Assembly: GCA_019236925.1 (NCBI GenBank)
Contig: JAFAID010000242.1
Coordinates: forward strand, 1 to 33,852
Length of the DNA stretch: 33,852 bases
Direction: 5' to 3'
DNA from: Mycobacterium sp.
GTDB taxonomy: Bacteria; Actinomycetota; Actinomycetes; Mycobacteriales; Mycobacteriaceae
Numbering within the stretch: the first letter of the stretch is position 1; each line of letters starts with the position of its first letter. The notes under the pieces were generated by a model. That model did no database searches and was not told the origin of the DNA. It was given only the letters and a program-made list of their open reading frames with translations. Shown in pieces: positions 9,131 through 18,023 of the stretch. The position numbers and the translations under genes were made by a program.

Positions 9131-10648
9131 GTGCGAAAAGGGGGCGGCTTGGCTGTACGCCCGGCCCTTACCAAGTTGCGGCAGCGGGTATTTCGCGTGC
9201 CGCGGTCCCCAAAAATGCCGGCTGCCCTCAGCAACACCCTCGCGACCGTGCGGCAGTCGGTAGTTCGCGCGGCCCAGGCCTCAAAGATCTCAAAGATCCC
9301 TGCCGCCGTCGTCACCGCCGTTACGACAGTGCAGCAGATGCTGACCCGCACCGCCCGGACACCGGCATTCGGTGTGGCCATGATCGCCTGCCTGATCTTC
9401 GCCGGAGTCGTGGGCGCCGGGGCCCCACAATTTCCCGTGCCGACATCGACGCTGCACGACGCCGCTTTCACCCCGGTCGCCGCGGTCACACGCGCCTCCA
9501 CCGACCCGTCCGGGCCGCTGGTGATCGCGGTCCAGCATCCAAAGACCGGCTTTCATATCGCCGAGGCCACGGCGTCGGCTCCCCCACCAACGGCTGTGGT
9601 GAATTCGCCGGGCGCGCTGGGCATCCCGGCGATGGCGCTGTCGGCCTACCGTAACGCCGAACGGCTGATGGCCGCGGCTGACCCCGGCTGCGGCATCAGC
9701 TGGAACCTGCTGGCCGGTATCGGACGTATCGAATCGATGCACGCCAACGGCGGCGCCACCGACGCACGCGGCACCGCGGTACGGCCCATCTACGGCCCAG
9801 CTCTGGACGGCACACTGCCCGGCAACGAGGTCATCGTCCAAAGCAACGCCGACGGGCGCGTCAGCTACGCCCGCGCGATGGGTCCGATGCAGTTCCTGCC
9901 CGGCACCTGGGCGCGCTACGCCGCCGACGGCGATGGCGACGGCGTGGCCGATCCCCAGAACCTGTACGACGCCACGCTGGCCGCCGCCCGATACCTGTGC
10001 AGCGGCGGCCTGAACCTGCGCGACCAGTCGCAGGTCATGGCCGCGATCCTGCGCTACAACAACTCCATGCCGTACGCCCAGAACGTGCTGGGCTGGGCGG
10101 CGGCGTACGCCACCGGCGTCATCCCGGTCGACCTACCCCCAATTACCGGACCCCCGCCGCCGCTCGGCGATGTGCATCTGGAGAGCCTCGAGGGCATCGG
10201 GCCGAACCTGCCGCTCAACATCCACGGCCTAGCGCCCTCGGACCAACTGGCGCAGATGCCGCTGATTGACCTCGGCGGAAGCCCGAGCACCAGTCAGCAG
10301 TTCCCGTGGCAGCAGACCCGTCCCGGCCCGTCTTGCACGGTGATCTGCATCGGCCAGGACACTGGCCCACAGCAGCCGGCGCTGAATACGCCACCGCCCG
10401 GCATGGCACCGCTGCCAGCACCAGCCCTCGCGCCAGGCCTGCCACCTGCCCCGCCTCCGGCGGCCCCGCCGGTCGCACCGCCTCCCGCGGCGCCGGTCAT
10501 GCCGGCTCCGGCGGCACCTGCCCCGCCCCCGGCTGTGCCACCTGTCCAGCAGCCCGCGCCCGCCCCGCCGGCGGCGCCCGCTGCCATACCTCCTCCCGGC
10601 GCGCCAGGCGGGCAACCAGTAGGCCCACCGCCGGGACCTGGTCCCTAA
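9131..10648 (+). CDS. Membrane-anchored lytic transglycosylase, SLT/MltB-type (Rv1230c-like)
   Basis: 505 aa, longer than the ~411 aa I recall for Rv1230c because of its N-terminal and Pro-rich parts. A basic, cytosolic N-terminus (~78 aa) leads into one membrane segment (GVAMIACLIFAGVVGAG, ~81-97). A transglycosylase domain follows at ~165-320, with the putative catalytic Glu201 in GIGRIESMHANGG, GPMQFLPGTWARYAADGDGDG, and the closing AILRYNNSMPYAQNVLGWA. It should cut peptidoglycan between MurNAc and GlcNAc outside the membrane. Residues ~395-505 are almost only Pro/Ala/Gly, probably spanning the wall. The GTG start is the first codon of the basic region. A 9-bp tandem duplication (9281-9298) gives SKISKI. 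Confidence 0.88.
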   Translation: MRKGGGLAVRPALTKLRQRVFRVPRSPKMPAALSNTLATVRQSVVRAAQASKISKIPAAVVTAVTTVQQMLTRTARTPAFGVAMIACLIFAGVVGAGAPQFPVPTSTLHDAAFTPVAAVTRASTDPSGPLVIAVQHPKTGFHIAEATASAPPPTAVVNSPGALGIPAMALSAYRNAERLMAAADPGCGISWNLLAGIGRIESMHANGGATDARGTAVRPIYGPALDGTLPGNEVIVQSNADGRVSYARAMGPMQFLPGTWARYAADGDGDGVADPQNLYDATLAAARYLCSGGLNLRDQSQVMAAILRYNNSMPYAQNVLGWAAAYATGVIPVDLPPITGPPPPLGDVHLESLEGIGPNLPLNIHGLAPSDQLAQMPLIDLGGSPSTSQQFPWQQTRPGPSCTVICIGQDTGPQQPALNTPPPGMAPLPAPALAPGLPPAPPPAAPPVAPPPAAPVMPAPAAPAPPPAVPPVQQPAPAPPAAPAAIPPPGAPGGQPVGPPPGPGP

Positions 10649-10656
10649 ACACCGAC

Positions 10657-10672
10657 TTGCCTAGCTCGGCAA
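10657..10672 (+). terminator. Weak hairpin after the transglycosylase gene
   Basis: TTGCC-tagctc-GGCAA forms a 5-bp stem 9 nt after the stop. There is no U-tract, so this is at most a weak or mycobacterial-type terminator. Confidence 0.2.
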
Positions 10673-10804
10673 CCGGGTGCTCAAATTCCCGGCGGGTCGA
10701 ACGCCGACGCCGCGCGAGCTCTACGGGCAGTTGCGGCTCGACCAGAGCCGGATCCTCTACCCGCCCTCGGCTCCCGTTCCCCTCGCCCGTCTGACCGTGG
10801 CGAG

Positions 10805-10830
10805 CGGTGATCAATAAGAATTGATCACCG
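10805..10830. promoter_or_regulatory. Perfect 11-bp inverted repeat, probable operator of the two-gene cassette
   Basis: CGGTGATCAAT-AAGA-ATTGATCACCG is a perfect palindrome with a 4-nt centre, 31 bp upstream of the ATG at 10862. Its length and position suit a dimeric repressor of the TetR or GntR type. No regulator gene is adjacent, so the binding protein may be encoded elsewhere. A transcribed hairpin in the 5' leader is the alternative. Confidence 0.55.
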
Positions 10831-10861
10831 GCAAGCCCTTGAGGTTCGAGGAGGAGCGGCA

Positions 10862-11581
10862 ATGGCGAAACGATGGTTCTCCGATCAGGAGCTCGCGGAG
10901 ATGGCACGGCCCACTATGGACCGTGCGATCGAGGCGCTCGATCGCGGCGACACCGACGGCGCACGAACGCTGTGCGAGGAGATGAAGCACGAGTGGCGCT
11001 ACCTGCACGACCTGATGGCGGGCGGTCTGCTGGGCCTGATCAGCTTCGTGCAGCAGAGGCTGGGCGATGACGGGGTGGCCGAGGCCTGGCGCTACGGGAA
11101 TGAGCGCGGCTGGCGGGGTGACGTCGAGAAGATCGAAGACAGCGACCGGCGGCAGATCGTGCACGCGCTCGCCGCCACGTGGCGGGCGCACTCGTGCTCG
11201 GGCACCGGGCCCAACCCGGGCGCGTTCGAGATCGAGGAGGACGAGGAGAAGTTCACCTTCCGGATGAACCCGTGTGGCTCGGGCCAGCGCCTGTGGCGAA
11301 ACGGCGCCTACCACGGTGAGCGCCCGCTGGGCGTGACGCATGAGGCGCACGACTGGAGCTATGGGCGCAAGGGCTTCCCGCTGTACTGCACGCACTGTTC
11401 GTTCATGAACGAGATCCAGCCGATCGAGTGGATCGGGCACCCGATGTACCCCTCCGACCCGCCCGACGACTACGACCGCGATCCCTGTACCTGGTACTGG
11501 TACAAGGACCCGGCGGACATCCCGGAGCGGCACTGGGCCCGGTACGGCCTGAGCAAGCCGGCGGCCGCGGGCGGCGCCTGA
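10862..11581 (+). CDS. Conserved-looking protein of unknown function with Cys/His motif blocks
   Basis: 239 aa, not recognised as a named family. The N-terminal ~105 residues are helical and charged (MKHEWRYLHDLMAGGLLGL at 41-59). The second half has well-spaced blocks suggestive of a metal or cofactor site: H110 and C112, NPCGSG around C138, HEAHDW (H160, H163), YCTHCS (C176-x2-C179) and DPCTWYWYKDP (C209). There is no signal peptide or membrane segment, so it is probably cytosolic. A strong GAGGAGGAG ribosome-binding site ends 5 nt before the ATG. Codon third positions are almost all G/C. The stop overlaps the ATG of the SDR gene by 1 nt, so the two very likely work together, perhaps on one substrate. 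Confidence 0.8.
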   Translation: MAKRWFSDQELAEMARPTMDRAIEALDRGDTDGARTLCEEMKHEWRYLHDLMAGGLLGLISFVQQRLGDDGVAEAWRYGNERGWRGDVEKIEDSDRRQIVHALAATWRAHSCSGTGPNPGAFEIEEDEEKFTFRMNPCGSGQRLWRNGAYHGERPLGVTHEAHDWSYGRKGFPLYCTHCSFMNEIQPIEWIGHPMYPSDPPDDYDRDPCTWYWYKDPADIPERHWARYGLSKPAAAGGA

Positions 11582-12315
11582 TGCTCGGCCTGACGCCGTC
11601 GGGACGGCGGGTCCTCGTGACCGGCGCGACCGGGGGGATCGGCCGAGCCCTCGCCGAGACGCTGCTGGCGTGCGACTGCGCGGTGGCGGCCTGCGACGTG
11701 CCGGGCGCGCCCGTGGGCGACGTCACGGCGGTCACCGCGACGTTCGACGTTCGCGACCCGGAGGCCGTGCGCCGTGGCGTCGCCGACGCGATCGAGTCGC
11801 TCGGCGGCTGCGACGCGGTGATCGCCAACGCCGGGATCGTCGACACGATCCACCGCGCGGAGCGCTTCTCCGACGAGGAGTGGCGCAAGGACATCGAGAC
11901 GAACCTGTACGGCGCCTTCTGGGTGGTGCAGGCGGCGTTCGAGGCGCTGCTGGCCTCCGGCGACGGGCGGATCGTGCTGATCTCCTCGGTCGCGGCCGAG
12001 GTCGGGCTCCCCGGCCAGGTCGCCTACGGGGCGTCGAAGGCGGGGATCGTCGGAATGGCGCGCACGCTGGCCGCCGAATGGGGTCCGCGCGGGATTCGCT
12101 GCAACGCGGTGATGCCCGGCATGATCGCCACCCCCAAGGTGCGCGCGATGCCCGCCCCCGCGCGGGATGGCGCGATGGCCCAGATCCCGCTCGGCCGCTT
12201 CGGCGAGCCCGCGGAGCTGGCCGGCGTCGCCGCCTTCCTGCTCTCGCCGGCGGCGGCGTACATCAATGGAACGGTCCTGAGGGTCGACGGCGGGTTCGGC
12301 CTGTCGATGCGATGA
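11581..12315 (+). CDS. Short-chain dehydrogenase/reductase
   Basis: 244 aa classical SDR using NAD(P)H. Features: the nucleotide-binding TGATGGIG at residues ~14-21, an acidic Asp after the second strand (CDVPG), which favours NAD(H), NAG in VIANAGIVD, the catalytic Ser in VLISSVAAEVG, YGASK with catalytic Tyr and Lys, and the late IRCNAVMPGMIATP and INGTVLRVDGGF motifs. The substrate cannot be predicted; the family covers alcohols, hydroxyacyl-CoAs and steroids. The start is the ATG overlapping the preceding stop (TGATG). GC at third codon positions is close to 100% across the gene, higher than in the flanking mycobacterial genes, which suggests transfer from another high-GC actinobacterium. 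Confidence 0.93.
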   Translation: MLGLTPSGRRVLVTGATGGIGRALAETLLACDCAVAACDVPGAPVGDVTAVTATFDVRDPEAVRRGVADAIESLGGCDAVIANAGIVDTIHRAERFSDEEWRKDIETNLYGAFWVVQAAFEALLASGDGRIVLISSVAAEVGLPGQVAYGASKAGIVGMARTLAAEWGPRGIRCNAVMPGMIATPKVRAMPAPARDGAMAQIPLGRFGEPAELAGVAAFLLSPAAAYINGTVLRVDGGFGLSMR

Positions 12316-12365
12316 CTCAGGCCCGTAGCCGGCCTTCGATGTACCGGTGGAGCGTGTGATTGGCG

Positions 12366-12518
12366 GTGTCTGAGTCCTCGACATCGTTGCCAAGTGAGTC
12401 GGATACAGATGTCACCCACGCTGATATATCCGTGCTGGCGAACTACCCACATTCACAAGCTGCCTGGGCAATTACTAAGTGGAAAGCGGACTACCACTCG
12501 TGCTCCGGCGAGCGGTGA
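12366..12518 (+). CDS. Possible small ORF at the right border of the cassette
   Basis: A 50-aa frame from GTG (52 aa from TTG at 12360) preceded by GGTGGAG at 12346-12352. The peptide is Ser/Asp-rich at first, then reads ANYPHSQAAWAITKWKADYH, with no match I recognise. Base composition here is lower in GC than on either side. It could be a real small gene, a remnant left when the upstream cassette inserted, or chance. Confidence 0.25.
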   Translation: MSESSTSLPSESDTDVTHADISVLANYPHSQAAWAITKWKADYHSCSGER

Positions 12519-12575
12519 GATCAGCACTACGCTCATGCCATCAACGGGCCGTCCCGGCCCGCCTCGTCGCCGAAC

Positions 12576-12581
12576 TACACT
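12576..12581 (+). promoter_or_regulatory. -10 element TACACT of mrp
   Basis: TACACT ends 8 nt before the ATG at 12590 and 5 nt before the in-frame GTG at 12587. No ribosome-binding site is visible, so mrp is probably read as a leaderless message. Confidence 0.4.
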
Positions 12582-12589
12582 CGGCGGTG

Positions 12590-13720
12590 ATGTCCGATCC
12601 GACTGCAGACGTTCGCGCCGCGCTGGCGAAGGTGATCGATCCTGAACTGCGGCGCCCCATCACCGAACTCGGGATGGTCAAAGGTATCGAGGTAGGCGCA
12701 GGCGGCGACGTGCACGTCGAGATCTACCTGACCACCGCGGCCTGCCCGAAGAAAACCGAAATCGCCGAGCGCGTGAGCCAGGCGGTGGCCGACGTCCCGG
12801 GTACCGGCGCGGTGAAGGTCAGCCTGGACGTGATGAATGACGAGCAGCGCACCGAGCTGCGCAAGCAATTACGCGGCGACGCCCGCGAGCCCGTCATCCC
12901 GTTCGCCCAGCCAGGGTCACTGACTCGGGTGTATGCGGTCGCTTCCGGCAAGGGCGGCGTCGGTAAGTCGACAGTGACGGTCAACCTGGCCGCGGCGATG
13001 GCCGCGCGCGGGGTGTCGGTCGGAGTTCTCGACGCCGATATCCACGGGCACTCCATCCCGCGGATGATGGGCACCACCGACCGGCCCACCCAGGTCGAGT
13101 CGATGATTCTGCCGCCCATCGCGCATGAGGTGAAGGTCATCTCGATCGCGCAGTTCACCGAGGGCAACACGCCGGTGGTGTGGCGCGGCCCGATGCTGCA
13201 TCGGGCTTTGCAGCAGTTTCTTGCCGACGTGTACTGGGGTGACCTGGACGTGCTGCTGCTCGACCTGCCGCCGGGTACCGGCGACATCGCCATCTCGGTG
13301 GCCCAGCTGATCCCGAACGCGGAAATCCTGGTGGTGACCACACCCCAGCTGGCGGCGGCTGAAGTGGCCGAGCGGGCAGGCAGCATTGCCGTGCAGACCC
13401 GCCAGCGCATCGTCGGGGTGGTAGAGAACATGTCCTGGCTTGCGATGCCGGACGGCTCGCAGCTACAGGTGTTCGGCGAAGGCGGCGGCCGGCAGGTCGC
13501 CGAACGGCTTTCGCGTGCGGTCGGCGCGGACGTGTCGCTGCTGGGCCAGATCCCGTTGGACCCCGCGCTGGTCGCCGCTGGCGACACAGGGGTGCCGATC
13601 GTGCTCAGTGCTGCCGACTCGCCGGTGGGCAAGGCACTGCAAAGTGTTGCCGACGGCCTGTGGTCGCGACGCCGCGGCCTGGCCGGTATGTCGCTGGGAC
13701 TGGACCCGACCCCACACTAA
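12590..13720 (+). CDS. mrp: Mrp/ApbC-type Fe-S cluster carrier ATPase
   Basis: 376 aa. Residues ~1-85 are the MIP18/DUF59 domain (ALAKVIDPELRRPITELGMVKGI). The P-loop ATPase follows with the deviant Walker A GKGGVGKST at ~120-128, the A' DADIHGHSIPRMMG, and LLLDLPPGTGDIAISVAQL. It is thought to carry Fe-S clusters to target proteins. The CPxC pair that many Mrp proteins have in ENMSxxxC is absent: the sequence reads VENMSWLAMPDGSQLQVFGEGGG. As far as I recall this is also so in other mycobacterial Mrp proteins. The ATG fits a leaderless start; GTG three bases earlier is possible. It converges with tatB, with 13 bp between stops. Confidence 0.93.
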   Translation: MSDPTADVRAALAKVIDPELRRPITELGMVKGIEVGAGGDVHVEIYLTTAACPKKTEIAERVSQAVADVPGTGAVKVSLDVMNDEQRTELRKQLRGDAREPVIPFAQPGSLTRVYAVASGKGGVGKSTVTVNLAAAMAARGVSVGVLDADIHGHSIPRMMGTTDRPTQVESMILPPIAHEVKVISIAQFTEGNTPVVWRGPMLHRALQQFLADVYWGDLDVLLLDLPPGTGDIAISVAQLIPNAEILVVTTPQLAAAEVAERAGSIAVQTRQRIVGVVENMSWLAMPDGSQLQVFGEGGGRQVAERLSRAVGADVSLLGQIPLDPALVAAGDTGVPIVLSAADSPVGKALQSVADGLWSRRRGLAGMSLGLDPTPH

Positions 13721-13733
13721 AGCCGTCTTAGGT

Positions 13734-14153
13734 TCAGGTGGCGTCGGTGTCGAAAGGTGCGGGCCCGGCGGCGGGTGACTCCGAAACGGCTGACGACGGC
13801 GGCATAGCCGGCTGTGCCGGAACACCATTCGACACGCCAAGCCCACCCGATCTTGGCCGGTCGAAGTTGCCGGTGAACAGCGAGTCATCCCCGTCGAAAA
13901 GGTGCTTGGTCAGCGCTGCGCGCGGCGTCAAACCCCGCAGCTTCTGCAGCTCGCTCAGCGGCTCGCGCAGATCATCGAATTCGGGGCCGATGTCCTCGCG
14001 CAACTGGGTCGTCATCCCGCTGAGGTAGTCGCGGGCCTGGCGCAGTGCGGTGGCGGTCCATCGGATGGCGCCGGGAAGCCGCTCGGGGCCTAGGACAACC
14101 AGCCCGACCACCACGAGCACCAGCATCTCCCCCCAACCCACGTTGGCGAACAT
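13734..14153 (-). CDS. tatB: Twin-arginine translocase subunit TatB
   Basis: 139 aa, slightly longer than the ~131 aa of M. tuberculosis TatB. It has a single N-terminal membrane helix with the conserved Glu and hinge ([23 protein letters not shown]), then a long amphipathic helix ([19 protein letters not shown]). The acidic/Pro-rich tail is poorly conserved. With TatC it recognises twin-arginine signal peptides of folded exported proteins. The ATG directly follows the htrA TAA, with no bases between, so it is co-transcribed with htrA. Confidence 0.95.
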   Translation of the reverse strand: MFANVGWGEMLVLVVVGLVVLGPERLPGAIRWTATALRQARDYLSGMTTQLREDIGPEFDDLREPLSELQKLRGLTPRAALTKHLFDGDDSLFTGNFDRPRSGGLGVSNGVPAQPAMPPSSAVSESPAAGPAPFDTDAT

Positions 14154-15683
<1,530 letters not shown>

Positions 15684-15737
15684 CTATGGGCTTGAGCACG
15701 GCGCTGCGCACCGGCTTGGCCAACCTGATCCCCCACC

Positions 15738-16172
15738 CTACCGAGGCTCGCGCCGGTCAGGCGGGCTGCCATCGGCTAAATGATCCCCGCGTCGCTGCGT
15801 GCGAGGCGACCCCCACTGGCCGCTCTCGGCAGGGCCGGCATCGTCATCGGGCGGACCGTCCGGAATTTGCGACAACAATCCCAGCAGCGTGCTGGGGATC
15901 CTGATCGGACGAGAATCGCGCAGCGCCGCGCGGGCCCGGCGGTGACCGTCCACTTCTGCCGCGCACTCGGGGCAAAGGGAGATGTGATGCGCCGCGCGCA
16001 GGTGCGCGTTCATCCGCAGCTCACCGTCGACGAACGCCGCGATCGCCTCGATGGACAGATGTTCGGTAGAACCGAATTGTCGCGGTACACCCACCGGCGC
16101 GTCGCTTTGCGAGGCGAATTGGGACGGAAGCCAGGAGAACGCACGGCGGAACACATGTCCCCGGTCGACCAT
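15738..16172 (-). CDS. rseA: Anti-sigma-E factor RseA
   Basis: 144 aa zinc-associated anti-sigma factor that binds SigE and holds it inactive; in M. tuberculosis it is released by phosphorylation by PknB and ClpC1P2 degradation. The ZAS motif H63-x3-C67-x2-C70 (HISLCPEC) is intact, within the SigE-binding block STEHLSIEAIAAFVDGELRMNAHLRAAHH. It is soluble: no membrane segment is seen. The C-terminal ~45 residues are polar and variable. AGGAG ends 6 nt before the ATG; a GTG one codon earlier has spacing too short to be preferred. It lies 104 bp after the sigE stop. Confidence 0.95.
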   Translation of the reverse strand: MVDRGHVFRRAFSWLPSQFASQSDAPVGVPRQFGSTEHLSIEAIAAFVDGELRMNAHLRAAHHISLCPECAAEVDGHRRARAALRDSRPIRIPSTLLGLLSQIPDGPPDDDAGPAESGQWGSPRTQRRGDHLADGSPPDRREPR

Positions 16173-16276
16173 CACCGGCTCCTCTCCGTATCGCGACGAT
16201 CAAAACGCACTACCTCGAATGTAGCGCGCTGCCCGATACGGAACACCAATCAACAGCCGATCAGGCGGCTTGTGTC

Positions 16277-17062
16277 TTAGTCCGTGAACTCCGGCGAAGC
16301 GGGCCCAGCGCCGGCCGGCGAGTGCTTAGCTCCCTCGGAGTGCGCCGCCAGATAGTCACGCAGCGCTTGTCGTCCCCGGTGGATCCGGCTGCGCACGGTC
16401 CCGAGCTTCACCCCCAGGGTGGCCCCGATCTCCTCGTAGGACAGTCCTTCGATGTCACACAGCACGACGGCCGCGCGGAACTCGGGAGGCAGTGAATCCA
16501 GCGCCGCTTGCAGGTCAGGGCCCAGCCGCGACTCGTGGTAGATCTCCTCGGGGTTGGGCTCATCGGCGGGCACCCGGTCGTAATCGTCGGGCAACGCCTC
16601 CATCCGAACCCGGCCGCGGCGGCGCACCATGTCAAGAAACAGGTTCGTCGTGATGCGGTGCAGCCAGCCTTCAAAGGTGCCCGGCTGGTAATTCTTCACC
16701 GACCGAAAAACCCGGATGAAGGTCTCCTGGGTTAGGTCCTCGGCGTCGTGCTGATTGCCGGACAGGCGATAGGCCAACCGGTAGACCCGGTCGGCGTGCT
16801 GACGGACAAGCTCATCCCACGACGGCATCGTCGCCTTGTCTCCGGTTGCGTCGAAGACGGCGGTGCCGTAAGGCTCGTCGTCGGGCTCGACCCAATCGGC
16901 GTCGCGATGCCGCTCGGGATGCGACATGCTCGCAGGGCTCGTCAGTGTCGTGATGTTCAAGTCCTCCGGGTTCAGACTGCCGTCGAGGTTAGGCGATTCT
17001 TCACCGCACGCAACACGAAGGCGCGGGGATCTATTCCCGGACCAGCGGCCTCCACGTTCCAT
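16277..17062 (-). CDS. sigE: Extracytoplasmic-function sigma factor SigE
   Basis: 261 aa, near the 257 aa of M. tuberculosis SigE, which drives the envelope and surface stress response. Region 2 spans ~88-155 ([40 protein letters not shown], then [20 protein letters not shown]). Region 4 spans ~200-248 ([40 protein letters not shown]). The first ~65 residues diverge from H37Rv except for [10 protein letters not shown] and MSHPE, which in H37Rv surround alternative internal starts. Shorter isoforms from that ATG are therefore plausible here too. A direct-repeat element like an MprA box lies 44 bp upstream. Confidence 0.96.
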   Translation of the reverse strand: MERGGRWSGNRSPRLRVACGEESPNLDGSLNPEDLNITTLTSPASMSHPERHRDADWVEPDDEPYGTAVFDATGDKATMPSWDELVRQHADRVYRLAYRLSGNQHDAEDLTQETFIRVFRSVKNYQPGTFEGWLHRITTNLFLDMVRRRGRVRMEALPDDYDRVPADEPNPEEIYHESRLGPDLQAALDSLPPEFRAAVVLCDIEGLSYEEIGATLGVKLGTVRSRIHRGRQALRDYLAAHSEGAKHSPAGAGPASPEFTD

Positions 17063-17105
17063 GGGGGATACCGTCGCCTACCGGCGTATGTGCGGTATGT
17101 GATCG

Positions 17106-17123
17106 CACTGAGCTTTCACTGAG
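17106..17123 (-). promoter_or_regulatory. Direct repeat CTCAGTG-N4-CTCAGTG upstream of sigE, MprA-box-like
   Basis: On the minus strand two identical 7-mers CTCAGTG are 11 bp apart start to start, one helical turn. The two-component regulator MprA is known to bind loosely conserved 8-bp direct repeats containing CTCAG and to activate sigE in M. tuberculosis. Assignment here is inferred from motif and place. The site could also affect the divergent methyltransferase gene. Confidence 0.5.
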
Positions 17124-17260
17124 AATGGCCGTCTCGACCCCGTTGTAGTGGTCGTATTCATCAAATTGTGACATTGATCCGCCGCGAGGTTTGGGCGTGT
17201 CGCGGTCCACCCACAATCAAGCACCGGGCGCGCCTGATCGCACGCGGCATCGGTTGGATT

Positions 17261-17266
17261 TACGCT
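17261..17266 (+). promoter_or_regulatory. -10 element TACGCT, probable leaderless start
   Basis: TACGCT ends 6 nt before the ATG at 17273 and no ribosome-binding site is present, suggesting a leaderless mRNA for the methyltransferase gene. Confidence 0.35.
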
Positions 17267-17272
17267 GCGGGC

Positions 17273-17941
17273 ATGGCCACCACCGACCGCACGCCGGGCC
17301 AGCCGATTCCGATGAGTCGGGCCGAATCGCTCTCCGCACACGCCGAGGGGTCGATCTCCGAAGACGCGGTTCTGCTGGCCGCCCGCGAACGCGCGGTCGA
17401 TATCGGCGCCGGCGCCGTGACTCCCGCGGTAGGAGCACTGCTCAGCCTGCTGGCCAAGCTCAGTGGCGGCAAAGCCGTCGTCGAGGTCGGGACGGGTGCT
17501 GGGGTCAGCAGCCTGTGGTTGTTGTCGGGGATGAGCGACGACGGCGTGCTGACCACGATCGACATTGAGCCCGAGCACCAGCTGATCGCCAAGCAGGCGT
17601 TTTCCGACGCCGGGATCGGACCGTCGCGGACTCGACTGATCAGCGGCCGGGCCCAGGAGGTGCTGACCCGGCTGGCCGACGAGTCGTATGACCTGGTCTT
17701 CATCGACGCCGACCCGCTCGATCAGCCGGATTATGTGGTCGAAGGGATGCGGTTGCTGCGCTCCGGCGGGGCCATTGTCGTTCATGGGGCCGCGTTGGGT
17801 GGCCGAGCCGGCGACCCGGCGGCGCACGACGCGGACGTCGCGGCGGTGCGCGAAGCCGCACGGCTGATCGCCGAGAACGAGCAGCTCACCCCGGCGCTGG
17901 TACCGCTCGGCGACGGCTTGCTGGCCGCGGTTCGCGACTGA
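17273..17941 (+). CDS. SAM-dependent O-methyltransferase (Rv1220c-like)
   Basis: 222 aa, near the ~215 aa of Rv1220c. It belongs to the catechol/caffeoyl-CoA O-methyltransferase type: the SAM-binding motif [16 protein letters not shown] at ~65-80, an acidic residue after the second strand ([10 protein letters not shown]), [17 protein letters not shown] with the metal-binding Asp positions, and [13 protein letters not shown]. Its substrate is unknown. The ATG (MATTDRTPG) fits a leaderless start; the open frame upstream lacks mycobacterial coding character. It is transcribed away from sigE, so both genes share the 210-bp intergenic region. Confidence 0.9.
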   Translation: MATTDRTPGQPIPMSRAESLSAHAEGSISEDAVLLAARERAVDIGAGAVTPAVGALLSLLAKLSGGKAVVEVGTGAGVSSLWLLSGMSDDGVLTTIDIEPEHQLIAKQAFSDAGIGPSRTRLISGRAQEVLTRLADESYDLVFIDADPLDQPDYVVEGMRLLRSGGAIVVHGAALGGRAGDPAAHDADVAAVREAARLIAENEQLTPALVPLGDGLLAAVRD

Positions 17942-17976
17942 GCCTGCCTTTTACGGATTCCTGACGGCGTGCCTGC

Positions 17977-18006
17977 TTGACGCTCGACTGAACGCGCGTT
18001 TAATGT
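17977..18006 (+). promoter_or_regulatory. SigA-type promoter of the TetR-exporter operon
   Basis: TTGACG (17977-17982) and TAATGT (18001-18006) are 18 bp apart, a good housekeeping promoter. The -10 ends 7 nt before the ATG at 18014, with no ribosome-binding site, so transcription probably begins at or next to the start codon. Confidence 0.65.
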
Positions 18007-18023
18007 TCTGAACATGCGTTCAG
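17988..18023. promoter_or_regulatory. Nested palindromic TetR operator
   Basis: A 36-bp imperfect palindrome has outer arms CTGAACGC (17988-17995) and GCGTTCAG (18016-18023). Inside are AACGCGCGTT (17991-18000) and the perfect ATGTTC-T-GAACAT (18003-18015). It covers the -10 and the start codon of the TetR gene, an ideal place for autorepression. In M. tuberculosis, Rv1219c is known to repress its own operon. Confidence 0.65.

Noticed and set aside
10677..10814. Coding-like stretch reading PTPRELYGQLRLDQSRILYPP upstream of the cassette
   Set aside because: 46 codons with no ribosome-binding site, no recognised family, and a stop inside the palindrome. It could be a gene remnant, but nothing beyond amino-acid appearance supports it.
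12317..12445. Minus-strand frame ending HTLHRYIEGRLRA next to the SDR stop, possibly a gene end
   Set aside because: Only about 42 codons between stops, no start with a ribosome-binding site, and no recognised match.
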